This document shows positions 44,844 through 55,116 of a stretch of DNA of 64,000 nt, in pieces. The stretch comes from Bartonella tribocorum. Lineage in GTDB: Bacteria; Pseudomonadota; Alphaproteobacteria; Rhizobiales; Rhizobiaceae. The notes under the pieces are model-generated. The model saw only the letters and a list, made by a program, of their open reading frames with translations. It was not told the origin of the DNA and did not search any database. The DNA is taken from the NCBI RefSeq assembly GCF_002777915.1, contig NZ_NJGE01000004.1:92404-156403 (forward strand), given 5' to 3'. A program made the translations under genes and the position numbers. The number at the start of each line of letters is the position of its first letter. Positions within the stretch are counted from its first letter, which is position 1.

Positions 44844-46220
44844 ATGACCGAAATCAAAACGACCTTTGACTTCAAAAACTTTTCTCCTGAAGCTCTCGCT
44901 GAAAAATTAAAAAATCAGCATTTTGCAGACTCTATTGATATCATCAATGACCTCGATATCATGGAGCGTGTAACTATTCTTAGTCTTCTGCCTCTTGAGT
45001 ATGTTATCGAACTTTTTGATAAACCAGAACTTGAACAACCTGTTGCTATTTTAGAACTTTTGCCCATAAATCGTGCTGTTGAAATTCTTGATGGCATGTC
45101 TGCAGATGCTGCTGCAGACGTCTTTCAAGAAATGGATAAAGAAACCCGTACACGGCTTTATGCCTTGCTTAAACCCTTAACGCGCGCTGAACTTAAAAAA
45201 CTCACAAGTTATCCTGATCATACAGCTGGGGCACTGATGACAACAGAGTTTATAGCGGTTCCTTCAAACTGGACCATACAAAAAACTTTGGATCATATTC
45301 GTGAGGTCGAGAGAACACGTGAAACAGTTTATACCAGCTATGTGATTGACCCTAAAACAGGAACTCTTCTCAAAGCTGTTTCACTGCGTAATCTTATTCT
45401 TGCCTCACCGGATGAAAAAATTCTGAACGTCCCTACCCATGATTCGCCCATTACAATATCGCCCTTCACACATCATGAAGATATTGCGCGTCTTTTCCAG
45501 CGCCATGACCTTCTCTCGGTGCCCGTCGTTGATGAAAATAACCATGTCATTGGCATTGTAACCGTTGACGATGTGCTTGATACTATGGTCGATGAGATGA
45601 ATGAAGATGCCTATAAATTTGGGGGTATGGAAGCACTTGATAAACCCTATATGCAAATCAAATTTCCTGAAATGATGAAAAAACGCGGCGGCTGGCTCGC
45701 TTTACTCTTTATCGGTGAAATGCTAACCGCAAGCGCTATGCAATATTTCGAAACTGAACTTGAAAAAGCGATTATTCTTACACTGTTTATTCCTCTCATT
45801 ATGAGTTCAGGAGGAAATTCCGGTTCACAAGCGACATCCCTTATTATCCGCGCATTGGCTTTACGTGAACTCACGCTAAAAGACTGGTGGAAAGTTATCA
45901 TTCGTGAAATTCCAACAGGACTATCCCTTGGTCTCTTACTCGGAATTATTGGCGTTACGCGCATCGCTCTTTGGCAACAACTCGGTATCTATGACTATGG
46001 ACAACATTGGATTGCTGTTTCAACAACTGTAGGCACTGCTTTAGTTGGCATCGTTACCTTCGGTTCTCTTTCTGGCTCTATGTTGCCCTTTATTCTTAAA
46101 GGTTTAAAATTTGATCCAGCAAGTGCTTCTGCTCCTTTTGTGGCAACTTTAGTCGATGTCATGGGTATTATAATCTATTTTTCTGTAGCTTCCTTCATTT
46201 TATCAGGAACTCTTCTTTAA
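44844..46220 (+). CDS. mgtE: Magnesium transporter MgtE
   Basis: Inner-membrane magnesium channel gated by its cytosolic domains. The 458-residue protein has an N-terminal MgtE_N superhelical domain, two CBS domains at about residues 135-260 (TVDDVLDTMVDEM) and five C-terminal membrane helices including MSSGGNSGSQATSLIIRAL, the ion-path motif. AGGAGG lies nine bases before the ATG. No neighbours in the same operon. Confidence 0.95.
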   Translation: MTEIKTTFDFKNFSPEALAEKLKNQHFADSIDIINDLDIMERVTILSLLPLEYVIELFDKPELEQPVAILELLPINRAVEILDGMSADAAADVFQEMDKETRTRLYALLKPLTRAELKKLTSYPDHTAGALMTTEFIAVPSNWTIQKTLDHIREVERTRETVYTSYVIDPKTGTLLKAVSLRNLILASPDEKILNVPTHDSPITISPFTHHEDIARLFQRHDLLSVPVVDENNHVIGIVTVDDVLDTMVDEMNEDAYKFGGMEALDKPYMQIKFPEMMKKRGGWLALLFIGEMLTASAMQYFETELEKAIILTLFIPLIMSSGGNSGSQATSLIIRALALRELTLKDWWKVIIREIPTGLSLGLLLGIIGVTRIALWQQLGIYDYGQHWIAVSTTVGTALVGIVTFGSLSGSMLPFILKGLKFDPASASAPFVATLVDVMGIIIYFSVASFILSGTLL

Positions 46221-46242
46221 ATATATGAAGTAAAAACATGCC

Positions 46243-46286
46243 CTTATGGAAAGATCTTGTCATATCGTTTCAGATCTTTCCATAAG
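46243..46286 (+). terminator. Strong stem-loop after mgtE
   Basis: CTTATGGAAAGATCT at 46243-46257 is the exact reverse complement of AGATCTTTCCATAAG at 46272-46286 (15-bp stem, 14-base loop), about 25 bases past the stop. No T-run follows. Confidence 0.6.
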
Positions 46287-46411
46287 AGCACAAGTTCTAT
46301 TATTTATTTTCTAGCGCATCATTTCATATGATAAACATTTTTATATCGAATAATAGCTTCCAATGCCGTAAAATTACCTCATCATAATCTTCTCATAAAA
46401 TCATCTTCTTG

Positions 46412-47142
46412 CTTGTCATAAGCGGGATGGAGGTGTGATATTAAGGCATCTCTCTTTAAAAAAAGACAAAAATGTGCAACAAGTAAGTGTATTCTTTTTA
46501 GAGTGCTCTATTTGCAGGAGAGGTATAATTTTATCAAGTATGATAAACAAAAGTCTAATCAATGAACAAATCTCTATGGTTTAAAATGCATTTCTTGAGA
46601 AGATTTTTAAGTCATAAAACCGAATTAAAAATAACGACAAAGAGGAAAGTTTTCTTTTAATATCTTCGTATTCTTTATAAATCAGGCTGTGGTCGCGTTT
46701 CATAAATACATTAAAATAGATAATAACTCTTCCTCTAATCTGGCATATAAAAGTCAAAACTTGTTATAAAACTTTTAATCGTCTCAATATTTATCTCAAA
46801 TATGCGGTTGCATTAAGTCTGGATGTTGATTGATAAACTCCACAAGAAGCAAAAGCTTTATTAGGAAGAACAATATAAAGCCGTCAATAGATTGGCTATA
46901 GATTGAAAGATCTTCCGGATTTTTATCAATCTTTTTGAAAAACAATAAATGTAACACAGCTCGCTTTACATTTACTTATTCTTGCAGGTGTTCACATAAA
47001 CTCCTTGCGTTATATCGATAAAGACTAAATTAACAGTGATTTATGAACAATTTTTGGCTCGAGAATAGAATACTCATGGACTACAAAGTTCTTTTACGAA
47101 ACTCCAACAATTGAGACTTCATAGAGCATGAAAGACTTAAGG
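46412..47142 (+). pseudogene. Nearly full-length tyrosine-recombinase (phage integrase) pseudogene
   Basis: Pieces in order: ISL-KKTKMCNK, ALFAGEV, from 46738 IWHIKVKTCYKTFNRLN then IYLKYAVALSLDVD, stops, TPQEAKALLGRT, a one-base shift to YKAVNRLAID, a shift back to KDLPDFYQSF, then VTQLALHLLILAGV and NSLRYID, finally DYKVLLRNS and IEHERLK. This is the order of DUF4102-type integrases. The N-terminus appears deleted: the upstream box GCGGGATGGAGGTGTG joins directly to the middle of the gene. Many in-frame stops make it non-functional. It fills most of the 46221-47280 spacer. Confidence 0.8.
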
Positions 47143-47280
47143 AAATCGCTTTGCTATAAAAATATGGACTCCATCTTCCAAAATTATAAAAAAGCATGTA
47201 AAAGGCTTTTTAATAGTCAGGCAAAGAATGTAAAAACTTTGCCTCAAATGAAATTTCATTAAACGAAAAGAAGAAAATTT

Positions 47281-49107
47281 ATGCAATTGCGTAACATTGC
47301 CATCATTGCCCACGTTGACCATGGGAAAACAACGCTTGTAGACGGACTTCTCAAGCAATCAGGAAACTTCCGTGATAATCAGCGTACAAGCGAACGTATG
47401 ATGGATTCAAACGATATTGAAAAAGAACGTGGAATTACAATTCTAGCGAAAGTGACATCTGTTGTTTGGAAAGATACCCGAATTAATATTGTTGATACAC
47501 CAGGACATGCCGATTTTGGTGGAGAAGTTGAACGTATTCTAAACATGGTTGATGGAGCCATCGTCCTTGTTGATGCAGCGGAAGGACCAATGCCACAAAC
47601 AAAATTTGTCGTTGGTAAAGCATTAAAAGTGGGATTACGCCCTATTGTTGCTATTAATAAAATTGACCGACCTGACGCACGCGTTGATGAAGTCATTAAT
47701 GAGGTTTTTGACCTTTTTGCCGCTCTTGATGCAACCGACGAACAGCTTGATTTTCCTATTCTTTACGGATCGGGGCGCGATGGATGGATGGCTGAGGCCC
47801 CAGAGGGACCAAAAGATCAAGGCTTGGGGCCTTTATTTGATCTTGTAACGCGGCATGTTCCTTCTCCTAGTGTAGCCGCAGGACCATTCCGCATGATTGG
47901 AACTATTCTTGAAGCGGATCCCTTTTTAGGACGCATTATTACAGGGCGTATTCATTCCGGTTCTCTAAAGCCCAATCAAAATGTTAAAGTTCTTGGGCAA
48001 GATGGAAAACTTTTAGAAACTGGACGTATCTCAAAAATTTTGGCATTTCGTGGTCTAGAACGGCAACCTATTGAAGAAGGCAATGCTGGTGATATTGTTG
48101 CGATTGCAGGTCTACAAAAAGGCACCGTTGCCGATACTTTCTGTGATCCAGCTGTCAATGAACCCCTTACTGCCCAACCCATTGATCCTCCTACTGTTAC
48201 GATGAGTTTTCTCGTCAACGATAGTCCCCTTGCAGGAACGGAAGGAGATAAAGTAACAAGCCGTGTCATTCGTGACCGTTTGTTAAAAGAAGCAGAAGGC
48301 AATGTCGCTCTAAAAATTGAAGAATCAGCCGATAAAGATTCTTTCTACGTTTCAGGACGAGGAGAATTGCAACTTGCAGTTCTCATTGAAAATATGCGCC
48401 GTGAAGGATTTGAGCTTAGTGTTTCACGTCCACGTGTTGTGATGCAAAAAGATGAAAATGGAATAACTCTTGAGCCAATAGAAGAAGTTGTTATCGATGT
48501 TGATGAAGAATATTCCGGTACTGTTGTGCAAAAAATGTCTGAACGTAAAGGTGAAATGGTGGAATTACGTCCTTCTGGAGGGAATCGAGTCCGCCTTGTT
48601 TTTTACGCGCCCACTCGAGGACTCATTGGTTATCAATCAGAACTTTTAACAGACACCCGTGGTACAGCCATTATGAATCGCCTTTTTCATGCTTATGAAC
48701 CTTATAAAGGAGATATTGCTGGTCGTGTTAATGGTGTTATGATTTCAAATGACAACGGTGAATCTGTCGCTTATGCTCTTTTTAATCTTGAAGATCGCGG
48801 ACCTATGATCATTGATGCAGGGGTGAAAGTCTATCAGGGTATGATTATTGGCATTCACTCACGGGATAACGACTTAGAAGTCAATGTTTTAAAAGGAAAA
48901 AAACTCACCAATATGCGCGCTTCTGGAAAAGATGAGGCCGTAAAGTTAACACCTCCCATTAAAATGACACTAGAACGTGCTCTATCTTGGATACAAGATG
49001 ATGAACTTGTGGAGGTCACCCCTAAGAATATTCGTCTTCGCAAACTTTATCTTGATCCCAATGAACGTAAACGTTTTGAAAAAACACGGGCGTCGATTTC
49101 AAACTAA
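47281..49107 (+). CDS. typA: Translational GTPase TypA/BipA
   Basis: Ribosome-binding GTPase with roles in assembly and stress. The 608-residue protein has G1 [10 protein letters not shown], the switch RGITILAK, G3 [15 protein letters not shown]4 NKIDRPDA, then EF-G-like domains and the BipA-specific C-terminus ([18 protein letters not shown]). Followed by ppa 66 bases downstream. Confidence 0.97.
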   Translation: MQLRNIAIIAHVDHGKTTLVDGLLKQSGNFRDNQRTSERMMDSNDIEKERGITILAKVTSVVWKDTRINIVDTPGHADFGGEVERILNMVDGAIVLVDAAEGPMPQTKFVVGKALKVGLRPIVAINKIDRPDARVDEVINEVFDLFAALDATDEQLDFPILYGSGRDGWMAEAPEGPKDQGLGPLFDLVTRHVPSPSVAAGPFRMIGTILEADPFLGRIITGRIHSGSLKPNQNVKVLGQDGKLLETGRISKILAFRGLERQPIEEGNAGDIVAIAGLQKGTVADTFCDPAVNEPLTAQPIDPPTVTMSFLVNDSPLAGTEGDKVTSRVIRDRLLKEAEGNVALKIEESADKDSFYVSGRGELQLAVLIENMRREGFELSVSRPRVVMQKDENGITLEPIEEVVIDVDEEYSGTVVQKMSERKGEMVELRPSGGNRVRLVFYAPTRGLIGYQSELLTDTRGTAIMNRLFHAYEPYKGDIAGRVNGVMISNDNGESVAYALFNLEDRGPMIIDAGVKVYQGMIIGIHSRDNDLEVNVLKGKKLTNMRASGKDEAVKLTPPIKMTLERALSWIQDDELVEVTPKNIRLRKLYLDPNERKRFEKTRASISN

Positions 49108-49173
49108 TTTCATAATCTCTTTGGTAAAATATTTGATTGTAAGCCTTACTTTAATCCCAGAAAGGATGCCTTT

Positions 49174-49704
49174 ATGAATATTAAGGAAATACCCGTGGGC
49201 AAAAACCCACCAGAAGATATTAATGTTATTGTGGAAGTCTCTCTTGGGGGGCAACCGATAAAATATGAGATGGATAAAAAGTCGGGCGCATTATTCGTTG
49301 ACCGTTTTCTTCATACTTCAATGGTTTATCCTGGAAATTATGGTTTTGTCCCTCATACGCTTTCAGATGATGGTGATCCTATTGATGTTCTTATCTGTAA
49401 TACCCGTCCACTGATGCCTGGTTGTGTGATCAATGTTCGTCCCATTGGGGCTTTGATGATGGAAGATGATGGTGGTAAAGATGAAAAAATTATTGCCATT
49501 CCCACTCCAAAATTAACAAAACGCTATATCAATATTCATGACTATACAGACCTGCCTGAAATTACACTCAAACAAATTGAACATTTCTTCAAGCATTATA
49601 AGGATTTGGAACCTGGGAAATGGGCTAAAATTGAAGGGTGGCGTGACAAAAACTTTGCTTATGAACTAATTAAGCAAGCGGTTGAGCGCAATAAAGAAAT
49701 ATAA
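49174..49704 (+). CDS. ppa: Inorganic pyrophosphatase
   Basis: Hydrolyses pyrophosphate, pulling biosynthetic reactions forward. The 176-residue protein belongs to the soluble family I and has [20 protein letters not shown] and the metal-binding signature [10 protein letters not shown], with [14 protein letters not shown] near the C-terminus. AAAGGA precedes the ATG. A clear terminator follows. Confidence 0.97.
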   Translation: MNIKEIPVGKNPPEDINVIVEVSLGGQPIKYEMDKKSGALFVDRFLHTSMVYPGNYGFVPHTLSDDGDPIDVLICNTRPLMPGCVINVRPIGALMMEDDGGKDEKIIAIPTPKLTKRYINIHDYTDLPEITLKQIEHFFKHYKDLEPGKWAKIEGWRDKNFAYELIKQAVERNKEI

Positions 49705-49719
49705 AAATTTTAATAACAT

Positions 49720-49753
49720 AAAGCCTATTAAAAAATAGGCTTTATTATTTATT
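49720..49753 (+). terminator. Rho-independent terminator after ppa
   Basis: AAAGCCTATT at 49720-49729 and AATAGGCTTT at 49734-49743 form a 10-bp stem with AAAA loop, followed by ATTATTTATTTTT. It lies between convergent ppa and yggU. Confidence 0.85.
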
Positions 49754-49756
49754 TTT

Positions 49757-50071
49757 CTATGAGATACAATCTCTAAAGGATTGCCATATCTCCTTTAACT
49801 CTTCTAAATGTGTTGCAAAGTGAAGCTGTTTATAGCGAGATGTTGCACCACTTTTCAGAGAAATAGAAGAAGATGGAATTTTCCACTGCTTCGCAAAAAA
49901 CTTAATGAGAGCTTTATTTGCTTTTCCATCTTCAGGAACTGCACGAAGGCGTATAACCAAATATTGTTTCTCACCATCCCTACATTCAATCCCTATTATT
50001 TTGTCAACGGATGATTTTGGAATGAGGTATACAAACAAAATCAAGCTATTTTTATCAACTTGATAAAACAT
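49757..50071 (-). CDS. DUF167 family protein (YggU-like)
   Basis: A 104-residue protein of the conserved DUF167 family, function unknown. Family landmarks are LIPKSSVDKI, LRAVPEDGKANKALIKFFAK and LKSGATSRYKQL. It follows yggT by 22 bases; the yggT-yggU pair is common in proteobacteria. Confidence 0.88.
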   Translation of the reverse strand: MFYQVDKNSLILFVYLIPKSSVDKIIGIECRDGEKQYLVIRLRAVPEDGKANKALIKFFAKQWKIPSSSISLKSGATSRYKQLHFATHLEELKEIWQSFRDCIS

Positions 50072-50093
50072 TTATTCACCCCAAATCGCATTT

Positions 50094-50387
50094 CTATAGA
50101 TACATGCCTTCGTAAACGCGCCACATGAAATTACGAATAAAATAAATAATAATGAACACCACAATAGGCGAAATATCAATCGTTCCCAAATTTGGTAAAA
50201 TTCGTCGGATAGGGCTTAAAACGGGATTTGTAAGGCGATAGAGAAAGTTGCTTATCAGAATAACAAAACGATTGCGTGAATTTATGATATTAAAGACATA
50301 GAGCCAAGAGAGAATAACACTGGCGATTAAAATATCAATATAAATCTCAAAAATTAAATCAATCGTTTGAAGCAATGCATAAACCAT
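50094..50387 (-). CDS. YggT family membrane protein
   Basis: A 97-residue integral membrane protein with hydrophobic segments near residues 15-32 and 68-85 and the YggT motif [18 protein letters not shown]. The family has been linked to osmotic adaptation and cell division, but its role here is unknown. Pairs with yggU. Confidence 0.88.
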   Translation of the reverse strand: MVYALLQTIDLIFEIYIDILIASVILSWLYVFNIINSRNRFVILISNFLYRLTNPVLSPIRRILPNLGTIDISPIVVFIIIYFIRNFMWRVYEGMYL

Positions 50388-50681
50388 GCGTTATCCCTTT
50401 CAATCAAGGAAACAGAAAAGTGTATAGAAAGTTTTCATTAAAATGAATCGGTATATTGAATAATAGTTTTATATCCCAATATTCTATGAATAAAAAATAA
50501 ATAGCTCAAATTATTCATCTCTCTATTTAATAATGATAAAGTTAGAAAACAAATATCAAAATTAAAGAGTGCACTGAAAATAGAAGAAATGATAAATAAT
50601 CTGAAAATTTTAAAAGCACTGAATTATAGAGTTATAGCTTAACTCTCATCGTTTTAATGATCAATACTATATGCACAAACT
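50388..50681. other. Spacer between ialB terminator and yggT
   Basis: AT-rich, contains the presumed yggT promoter region; nothing else recognised. Confidence 0.35.
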
Positions 50682-50707
50682 AAAAACGGCCTTAAAAGGC
50701 CGCTTTT
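50682..50707 (-). terminator. Rho-independent terminator after ialB
   Basis: CGGCCTT at 50687-50693 pairs with AAGGCCG at 50696-50702. On the minus strand the GC-rich stem is followed by TTTTTAG. It ends the envC-ctpA-ialA-ialB series; a T-rich run on the plus side also makes it potentially bidirectional. Confidence 0.85.
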
Positions 50708-50722
50708 ATTTCATTTTTAACC

Positions 50723-51283
50723 TTATTTCTGTAAGGCAGCCAAACGATTAAGAGCATTACTAAAACCATTTAGCTGAACAAATAAATCATTCAAAGGTGG
50801 TTCACCTGCAGCAGCAATTGTCATCGCTAACTTTAATTGTTTTCCAGCACGTAAGGCTGCTACATGATTTTTGTCAAAGGCAACTGGAACCATACAACCT
50901 GCTGGTACACAAGTCCGAATACCAGTTTCAATAACAGCTTTTCCATCATCAACTTGTAACCGAACAGGCTTAGAAACCAAAATACCGAAAGGAACTGTTA
51001 AATTACCCGATACAGCACCCTCAGCATTGAGAATAAGAGTCATAGCTACAACGACACGCCCCTGCTCATTGACTTCTTGACGATGCATAAAGCAAACTTT
51101 TTTCCCTTCTTGTAACCCACAGTTAATGGTCCACAAGCCGTAGGTTTCAGTCAAAGAAGAAGCTCCATTTGGCAATGTTTCTGCTGCCTCTTTTGGTGCA
51201 GAAGGCTTTGAATTTGTTGCAAATGCAACAGATGAAATACTCAAAAGAGTACAAACTATAAATAAATTAAATAACTTTTTCAT
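50723..51283 (-). CDS. ialB: Invasion-associated locus B protein
   Basis: Exported IalB-family protein linked to red-cell invasion in Bartonella. The 186-residue precursor has a Sec signal peptide (FNLFIVCTLLSISSVAFA) and an IalB domain with YGLWTINCGLQEGKKVCFMH, RTCVPAGCMVPVAFD and NDLFVQLNGFSNAL; four Cys suggest two disulfides. The frame is open to 51328, but ATG at 51283 has AGGAA nine bases upstream. It lies directly downstream of the ialA NUDIX gene, the classical ialAB order, and ends at a strong terminator. Confidence 0.93.
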   Translation of the reverse strand: MKKLFNLFIVCTLLSISSVAFATNSKPSAPKEAAETLPNGASSLTETYGLWTINCGLQEGKKVCFMHRQEVNEQGRVVVAMTLILNAEGAVSGNLTVPFGILVSKPVRLQVDDGKAVIETGIRTCVPAGCMVPVAFDKNHVAALRAGKQLKLAMTIAAAGEPPLNDLFVQLNGFSNALNRLAALQK

Positions 51284-51392
51284 TTTTATATTCCTGTTCT
51301 TTACATAAAAGAGACACATGTTTATCATCTATAAATAATTACATTATATAAAGCATCTTAATAAAAAAAGCTTTCGCATAGTCATATAGCTT

Positions 51393-51914
51393 TTATAATA
51401 ACTTAAGGCTACCTCGAAATTCGCTGACAACTCTCATATAAACATGCTTTTTAAAATAAATAGCAATTGAAGGAATGGCTTCTAGATCAATCCATTTCCA
51501 TTGATCGAATTCCGCTTTACTGCCATCGGGGGGCGGGTTAATCATAACTTCAGAAAGCTCTCCGGTAAACTGGAAAGCAAACCATTTTTGTGTTTGCCCA
51601 CGATATTTATTGCTTAATGTGCACGCAGCAAGTTCTTGTGGAAAATCATAATGGAACCAATTTTGTGCTTCTTTAATCAACTTTACAGACCGAATACCCG
51701 TTTCCTCATAAAGTTCGCGATATGCTGCATCTAATGGTTTTTCATTTTCATCAATTCCTCCTTGAGGAAGCTGCCAACAATGAGATCTATCAATATCTGT
51801 ACATGTTGGCGTCATTAAACGACGCCCAACCCAAACTTTACCCTCATGGTTAAAGACAACAATTCCAACACATCTGCGATACGGAAGCGTTTTCAAGTTA
51901 ACATCTGCATCCAT
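51393..51914 (-). CDS. ialA: RNA pyrophosphohydrolase / invasion-associated IalA
   Basis: NUDIX hydrolase of the RppH group, which removes pyrophosphate from dinucleoside polyphosphates and RNA 5' ends. The 173-residue protein has RRCVGIVVFNHEGKVWVGRR and the NUDIX box GGIDENEKPLDAAYRELYEE. In B. bacilliformis the homologue IalA was described as an invasion factor and polyphosphate hydrolase. AGGAA lies six bases before the ATG. It lies between ctpA and ialB on the same strand. Confidence 0.94.
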   Translation of the reverse strand: MDADVNLKTLPYRRCVGIVVFNHEGKVWVGRRLMTPTCTDIDRSHCWQLPQGGIDENEKPLDAAYRELYEETGIRSVKLIKEAQNWFHYDFPQELAACTLSNKYRGQTQKWFAFQFTGELSEVMINPPPDGSKAEFDQWKWIDLEAIPSIAIYFKKHVYMRVVSEFRGSLKLL

Positions 51915-51952
51915 TTATATTCCTCAAAAGTGCAAGCTCTAGATATCATTTC

Positions 51953-53263
51953 TCACTTTAATATATCCTTATTGGGATCTGGTGGAAATGCTGCATTTGC
52001 CATCTCACCCCGCAACAGTTTGTAAGCCTCATTCAATTGAATATCATCCTTAGGGTCTTTCGGAACAAAAGCAGCTGAACCAGATCCTTTATTGCTTTCT
52101 CGTTTCCCTTTGATATGCCCTTTTAATGCAGACTCACCAACTTTTACATCATAACCCTTATATTTTTCAGGAAGTGGTTGCTCTACAATAATATCAGGTG
52201 TAATTCCTGTTCCTTGAATAGAAGTGCCAGACGGCGTATAATAAAGCGCTGTTGTTAAACGTAAGGCACCATCTTCGCCTAGAGGGATAATCGTTTGAAC
52301 AGATCCTTTACCAAAAGATTGCGTCCCTAAAATTGTTGCACGACGATGATCTTGTAGGGCTCCTGCAACAATTTCAGAAGCACTTGCCGAACCACCATTA
52401 ATAAGAACAATGAGTGGTTTTCCATTGATGACATCCCCTGGCTTCGCATCAAATCTCGTCACATCACTCTTTTTACGGCCACGCGTTGATACAATCTCAC
52501 CTTTATTGAGAAAAGCACTCGAAACATTAACAGCTTGATCTAAAAGTCCACCCGGATTAAGCCGCAAATCAAGGACATAACCTTTTAGTTTATCTTCAGG
52601 AATTTTAGATTGGATATCTTTAATCGCTGCTAGAAGATTCCCTAATGTCTGCTCAGAAAACTGAATAACTCTTAAATATCCAATGTCGCCCTCAACCCGA
52701 TATTTCACCGCTTTTACCTTGATAATATCACGAATAATCTTAACTTCAAATGGCTGATCAACGCCAGAACGAATAATTGTTAAGGTAATTGGTGTTCCAG
52801 GAGCCCCTCGCATCTTATTAACAGCTTCATTCAACGTTTGACCATTCGTTTGTACATCATCAATTTTTGAAATAAGATCTCCTGCTAGAATACCTGCTTT
52901 TGAAGCGGGGGTATCATCCATTGGTGAAACAACTTTAATTAAGTTTTTTTCCATAGTGACCTCAATACCAAGACCTCCGAATTCTCCTTTCGTAGAATCC
53001 CGCATATCTTTAGCTTCTTCAGCATTCAAATAAGATGAATGGGGGTCCAGCGATGTAAGCATACCATTGATAGCATTTTCAATCAGCTTTTTATCATCTG
53101 GAACTGTGACGTATTGCTTACGCACGCGCTCAAAAACATCGCCAAATATGGCCAACTTTTTATAGGCGTTATCTTCATTATTCGCAGCAACAGACTGCAC
53201 CATAATCATTGAACAGGCGCCGAGCAATACCCCAGCGACCAAAAAAATAACTTTACGAATCAT
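51953..53263 (-). CDS. ctpA: Carboxy-terminal processing protease CtpA
   Basis: Periplasmic S41 serine protease of 436 residues. An N-terminal signal or anchor (VIFLVAGVLLGACSMIMV), a PDZ domain near residues 90-170, and the catalytic Ser in NGGSASASEIVAGAL with Lys in GTQSFGKGSVQT. It overlaps the end of the envC-like gene by 11 bases, indicating coupling. In Bartonella and Brucella this gene lies next to ialA. Confidence 0.94.
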   Translation of the reverse strand: MIRKVIFLVAGVLLGACSMIMVQSVAANNEDNAYKKLAIFGDVFERVRKQYVTVPDDKKLIENAINGMLTSLDPHSSYLNAEEAKDMRDSTKGEFGGLGIEVTMEKNLIKVVSPMDDTPASKAGILAGDLISKIDDVQTNGQTLNEAVNKMRGAPGTPITLTIIRSGVDQPFEVKIIRDIIKVKAVKYRVEGDIGYLRVIQFSEQTLGNLLAAIKDIQSKIPEDKLKGYVLDLRLNPGGLLDQAVNVSSAFLNKGEIVSTRGRKKSDVTRFDAKPGDVINGKPLIVLINGGSASASEIVAGALQDHRRATILGTQSFGKGSVQTIIPLGEDGALRLTTALYYTPSGTSIQGTGITPDIIVEQPLPEKYKGYDVKVGESALKGHIKGKRESNKGSGSAAFVPKDPKDDIQLNEAYKLLRGEMANAAFPPDPNKDILK

Positions 53264-54521
53264 TTTGGCTCCTTCTCATTTTTTCAGTCTGCCACCAAGG
53301 AGTTGGATTTACAGGCTTTCCCTGCTTTCTAAACTCAATGTAAAGCATTGGGGAAGCTTTTCCTATATCCAATGCAACACTATTTGCAATAAATTGCATC
53401 CCCATCATACCCAGAGGCTCACCTGAAAGAACAAACTGCCCCTGTTTTACATTAATTTTCGACATTCCAGTAAGAATGACATGATAACCATTTCCAACAT
53501 TGAGAATGATTAACTGTCCGTAAGAACGAAATGGCCCAGCAAAAGCAACAAAAGCATCCGCGGGCGATATAACAACAGCCCCTGACTCTGTTTCTATCGT
53601 CTCACCAAAACGCGTAATCTGCGAATTCTTATGAGAATATCGGATTCTTTTTCCTGAAACAGGAAAAAGTAAAGAACCTTTTCGGCTTTCAAAATTGGAT
53701 TGCTCTAACAATTGTAAACTTTTCCGTATCTGTATTGATGAATCAGAGCTAAGTTTTGACTGACGGTCAAGCTCTAAAATCAATTCTTCCAAAGACTGCG
53801 CTTTTTTAGCAAGAGCAATATTTTTTTGTTGCTGTTCTATAAGTTCTTTTTCTGATTCTTTTTGTAGTTTGTTTTTTTTGTCTAATAAAAGCTCTAGACG
53901 TTTTCGCTGTTCTGCTTGACTTTGCAGTTTGGTCTTTAATGCCGTATATTCTATAGTAATGGAATTGCTTAAATTGGTCAACTCTTTGAGTTTCTCTGTT
54001 AAATCTCGTGTTTTCTCTTGCATTTGAGGAATGACAGCCCCTAATAAAACAGAACTGCGCATGGAAGCTAACACACCCTCTGGCTGTATCATAAGAGCTG
54101 GAGGTGGATTTAATCCCATACGTTCTAAAATTGCAAGAACTTCTGCAAATTCAGCGCGACGACTTTGTAAACTTTGATAGACTTGTACCCGCTTTTCTAT
54201 CATTTTTTCAAGCTTTTCTTCCCTTTCAGCAATATCATCTGCGATTTTACGTTCTTCTTGAGCAGCTTTTACGAGTGCATCACTCAAAACACGTTGATCT
54301 TTTTTTAAATGCTCAACTTGACGCGTAAGAAAAACAACACGCTCACGCGAAAGTGAAATATTTTGGCGAATTTCTCCCAATTCTTTATGTACTTCTGCAC
54401 TCCTCATTGTATCTTCCGCATGCGATACAGAAAAGCAAAAAAACGTATTCAAGAGCAGAATGACAAATATCACGCATTCCCCATATAAATATCGCATCTT
54501 TCTATGAAGAAGCTTTTTCAT
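53253..54521 (-). CDS. EnvC-like murein hydrolase activator
   Basis: About 422 residues: a signal or anchor segment (ECVIFVILLLNTFFCFSVS), a long coiled coil at roughly residues 35-250, and a C-terminal LytM/M23 domain (VISPADAFVAFAGPFRSYGQ, GYHVILTGMSKINVKQGQF). The zinc-binding HxH position reads LYIEF, so the LytM domain is probably non-catalytic and activates amidases as EnvC does. Candidate starts are GTG 54539, ATG 54521 and ATG 54497. It leads into ctpA with overlap. Confidence 0.87.
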   Translation of the reverse strand: MKKLLHRKMRYLYGECVIFVILLLNTFFCFSVSHAEDTMRSAEVHKELGEIRQNISLSRERVVFLTRQVEHLKKDQRVLSDALVKAAQEERKIADDIAEREEKLEKMIEKRVQVYQSLQSRRAEFAEVLAILERMGLNPPPALMIQPEGVLASMRSSVLLGAVIPQMQEKTRDLTEKLKELTNLSNSITIEYTALKTKLQSQAEQRKRLELLLDKKNKLQKESEKELIEQQQKNIALAKKAQSLEELILELDRQSKLSSDSSIQIRKSLQLLEQSNFESRKGSLLFPVSGKRIRYSHKNSQITRFGETIETESGAVVISPADAFVAFAGPFRSYGQLIILNVGNGYHVILTGMSKINVKQGQFVLSGEPLGMMGMQFIANSVALDIGKASPMLYIEFRKQGKPVNPTPWWQTEKMRRSQNDS

Positions 54522-54632
54522 TTGCAAAAACCATGACACCTCATCGTATACACGAGAGATGCTTTAAACGGTGTCGGCTAAAACTATATTAATAAATATA
54601 TAAATAAGTGCTAAAAATTGAATAAAAAATAT

Positions 54633-55115
54633 TTAAAAACGATGATATGGATGGTGATTTGCAATGGTCACAGCGCGGTAAAGTTGTTCTGTAAGAAGAA
54701 TACGTGCAATTTGATGTGGCCACGTCATAAAACCAAAAGATAAAAGAAAATCAGCACGATTCCTTATTTGTTCATTATGCCCATCAGGTCCCCCCAAAGC
54801 AATGATGACATCCCGAATGCCTTCATCACGATAGCACTCTAATTTCTCAGCAAAAGCAACTGAAGAAATCGATTCTCCACGCTCATCCAACACAATTAAT
54901 CGACATTTTTCAGGTAAAAATTCAATAAGCCTTCTTCCCTCTTCCTCCATACGTTGACACGCTGTTTGAGCGCGACTTTCTGGTATCTCCTGTAACTTTT
55001 TTAAATGAAATCCTACAGCTCCGGAACTTTTAGAAAAACGATCCAAATAATGCTGAACCAATTTTTGCTCTGCTCCACTTTTCATACGACCAACCGCAAA
55101 AATAGAAATTTGCAT
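54633..55115 (-). CDS. rlmH: 23S rRNA pseudouridine-1915 N3-methyltransferase
   Basis: SPOUT methyltransferase acting on assembled 70S ribosomes. The 160-residue protein has LIVLDERGESISSVAFAEKL, VIIALGGPDGHNEQIRNRAD and the terminal HHPYHRF, all typical of RlmH. It begins one base after the rsfS stop. Confidence 0.95.
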   Translation of the reverse strand: MQISIFAVGRMKSGAEQKLVQHYLDRFSKSSGAVGFHLKKLQEIPESRAQTACQRMEEEGRRLIEFLPEKCRLIVLDERGESISSVAFAEKLECYRDEGIRDVIIALGGPDGHNEQIRNRADFLLSFGFMTWPHQIARILLTEQLYRAVTIANHHPYHRF

Positions 55116-55116
55116 T

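Noticed and set aside
53253..54521. Active M23 endopeptidase
   Set aside because: The HxH zinc site reads IEF in this copy, so an EnvC-like activator is the better call.
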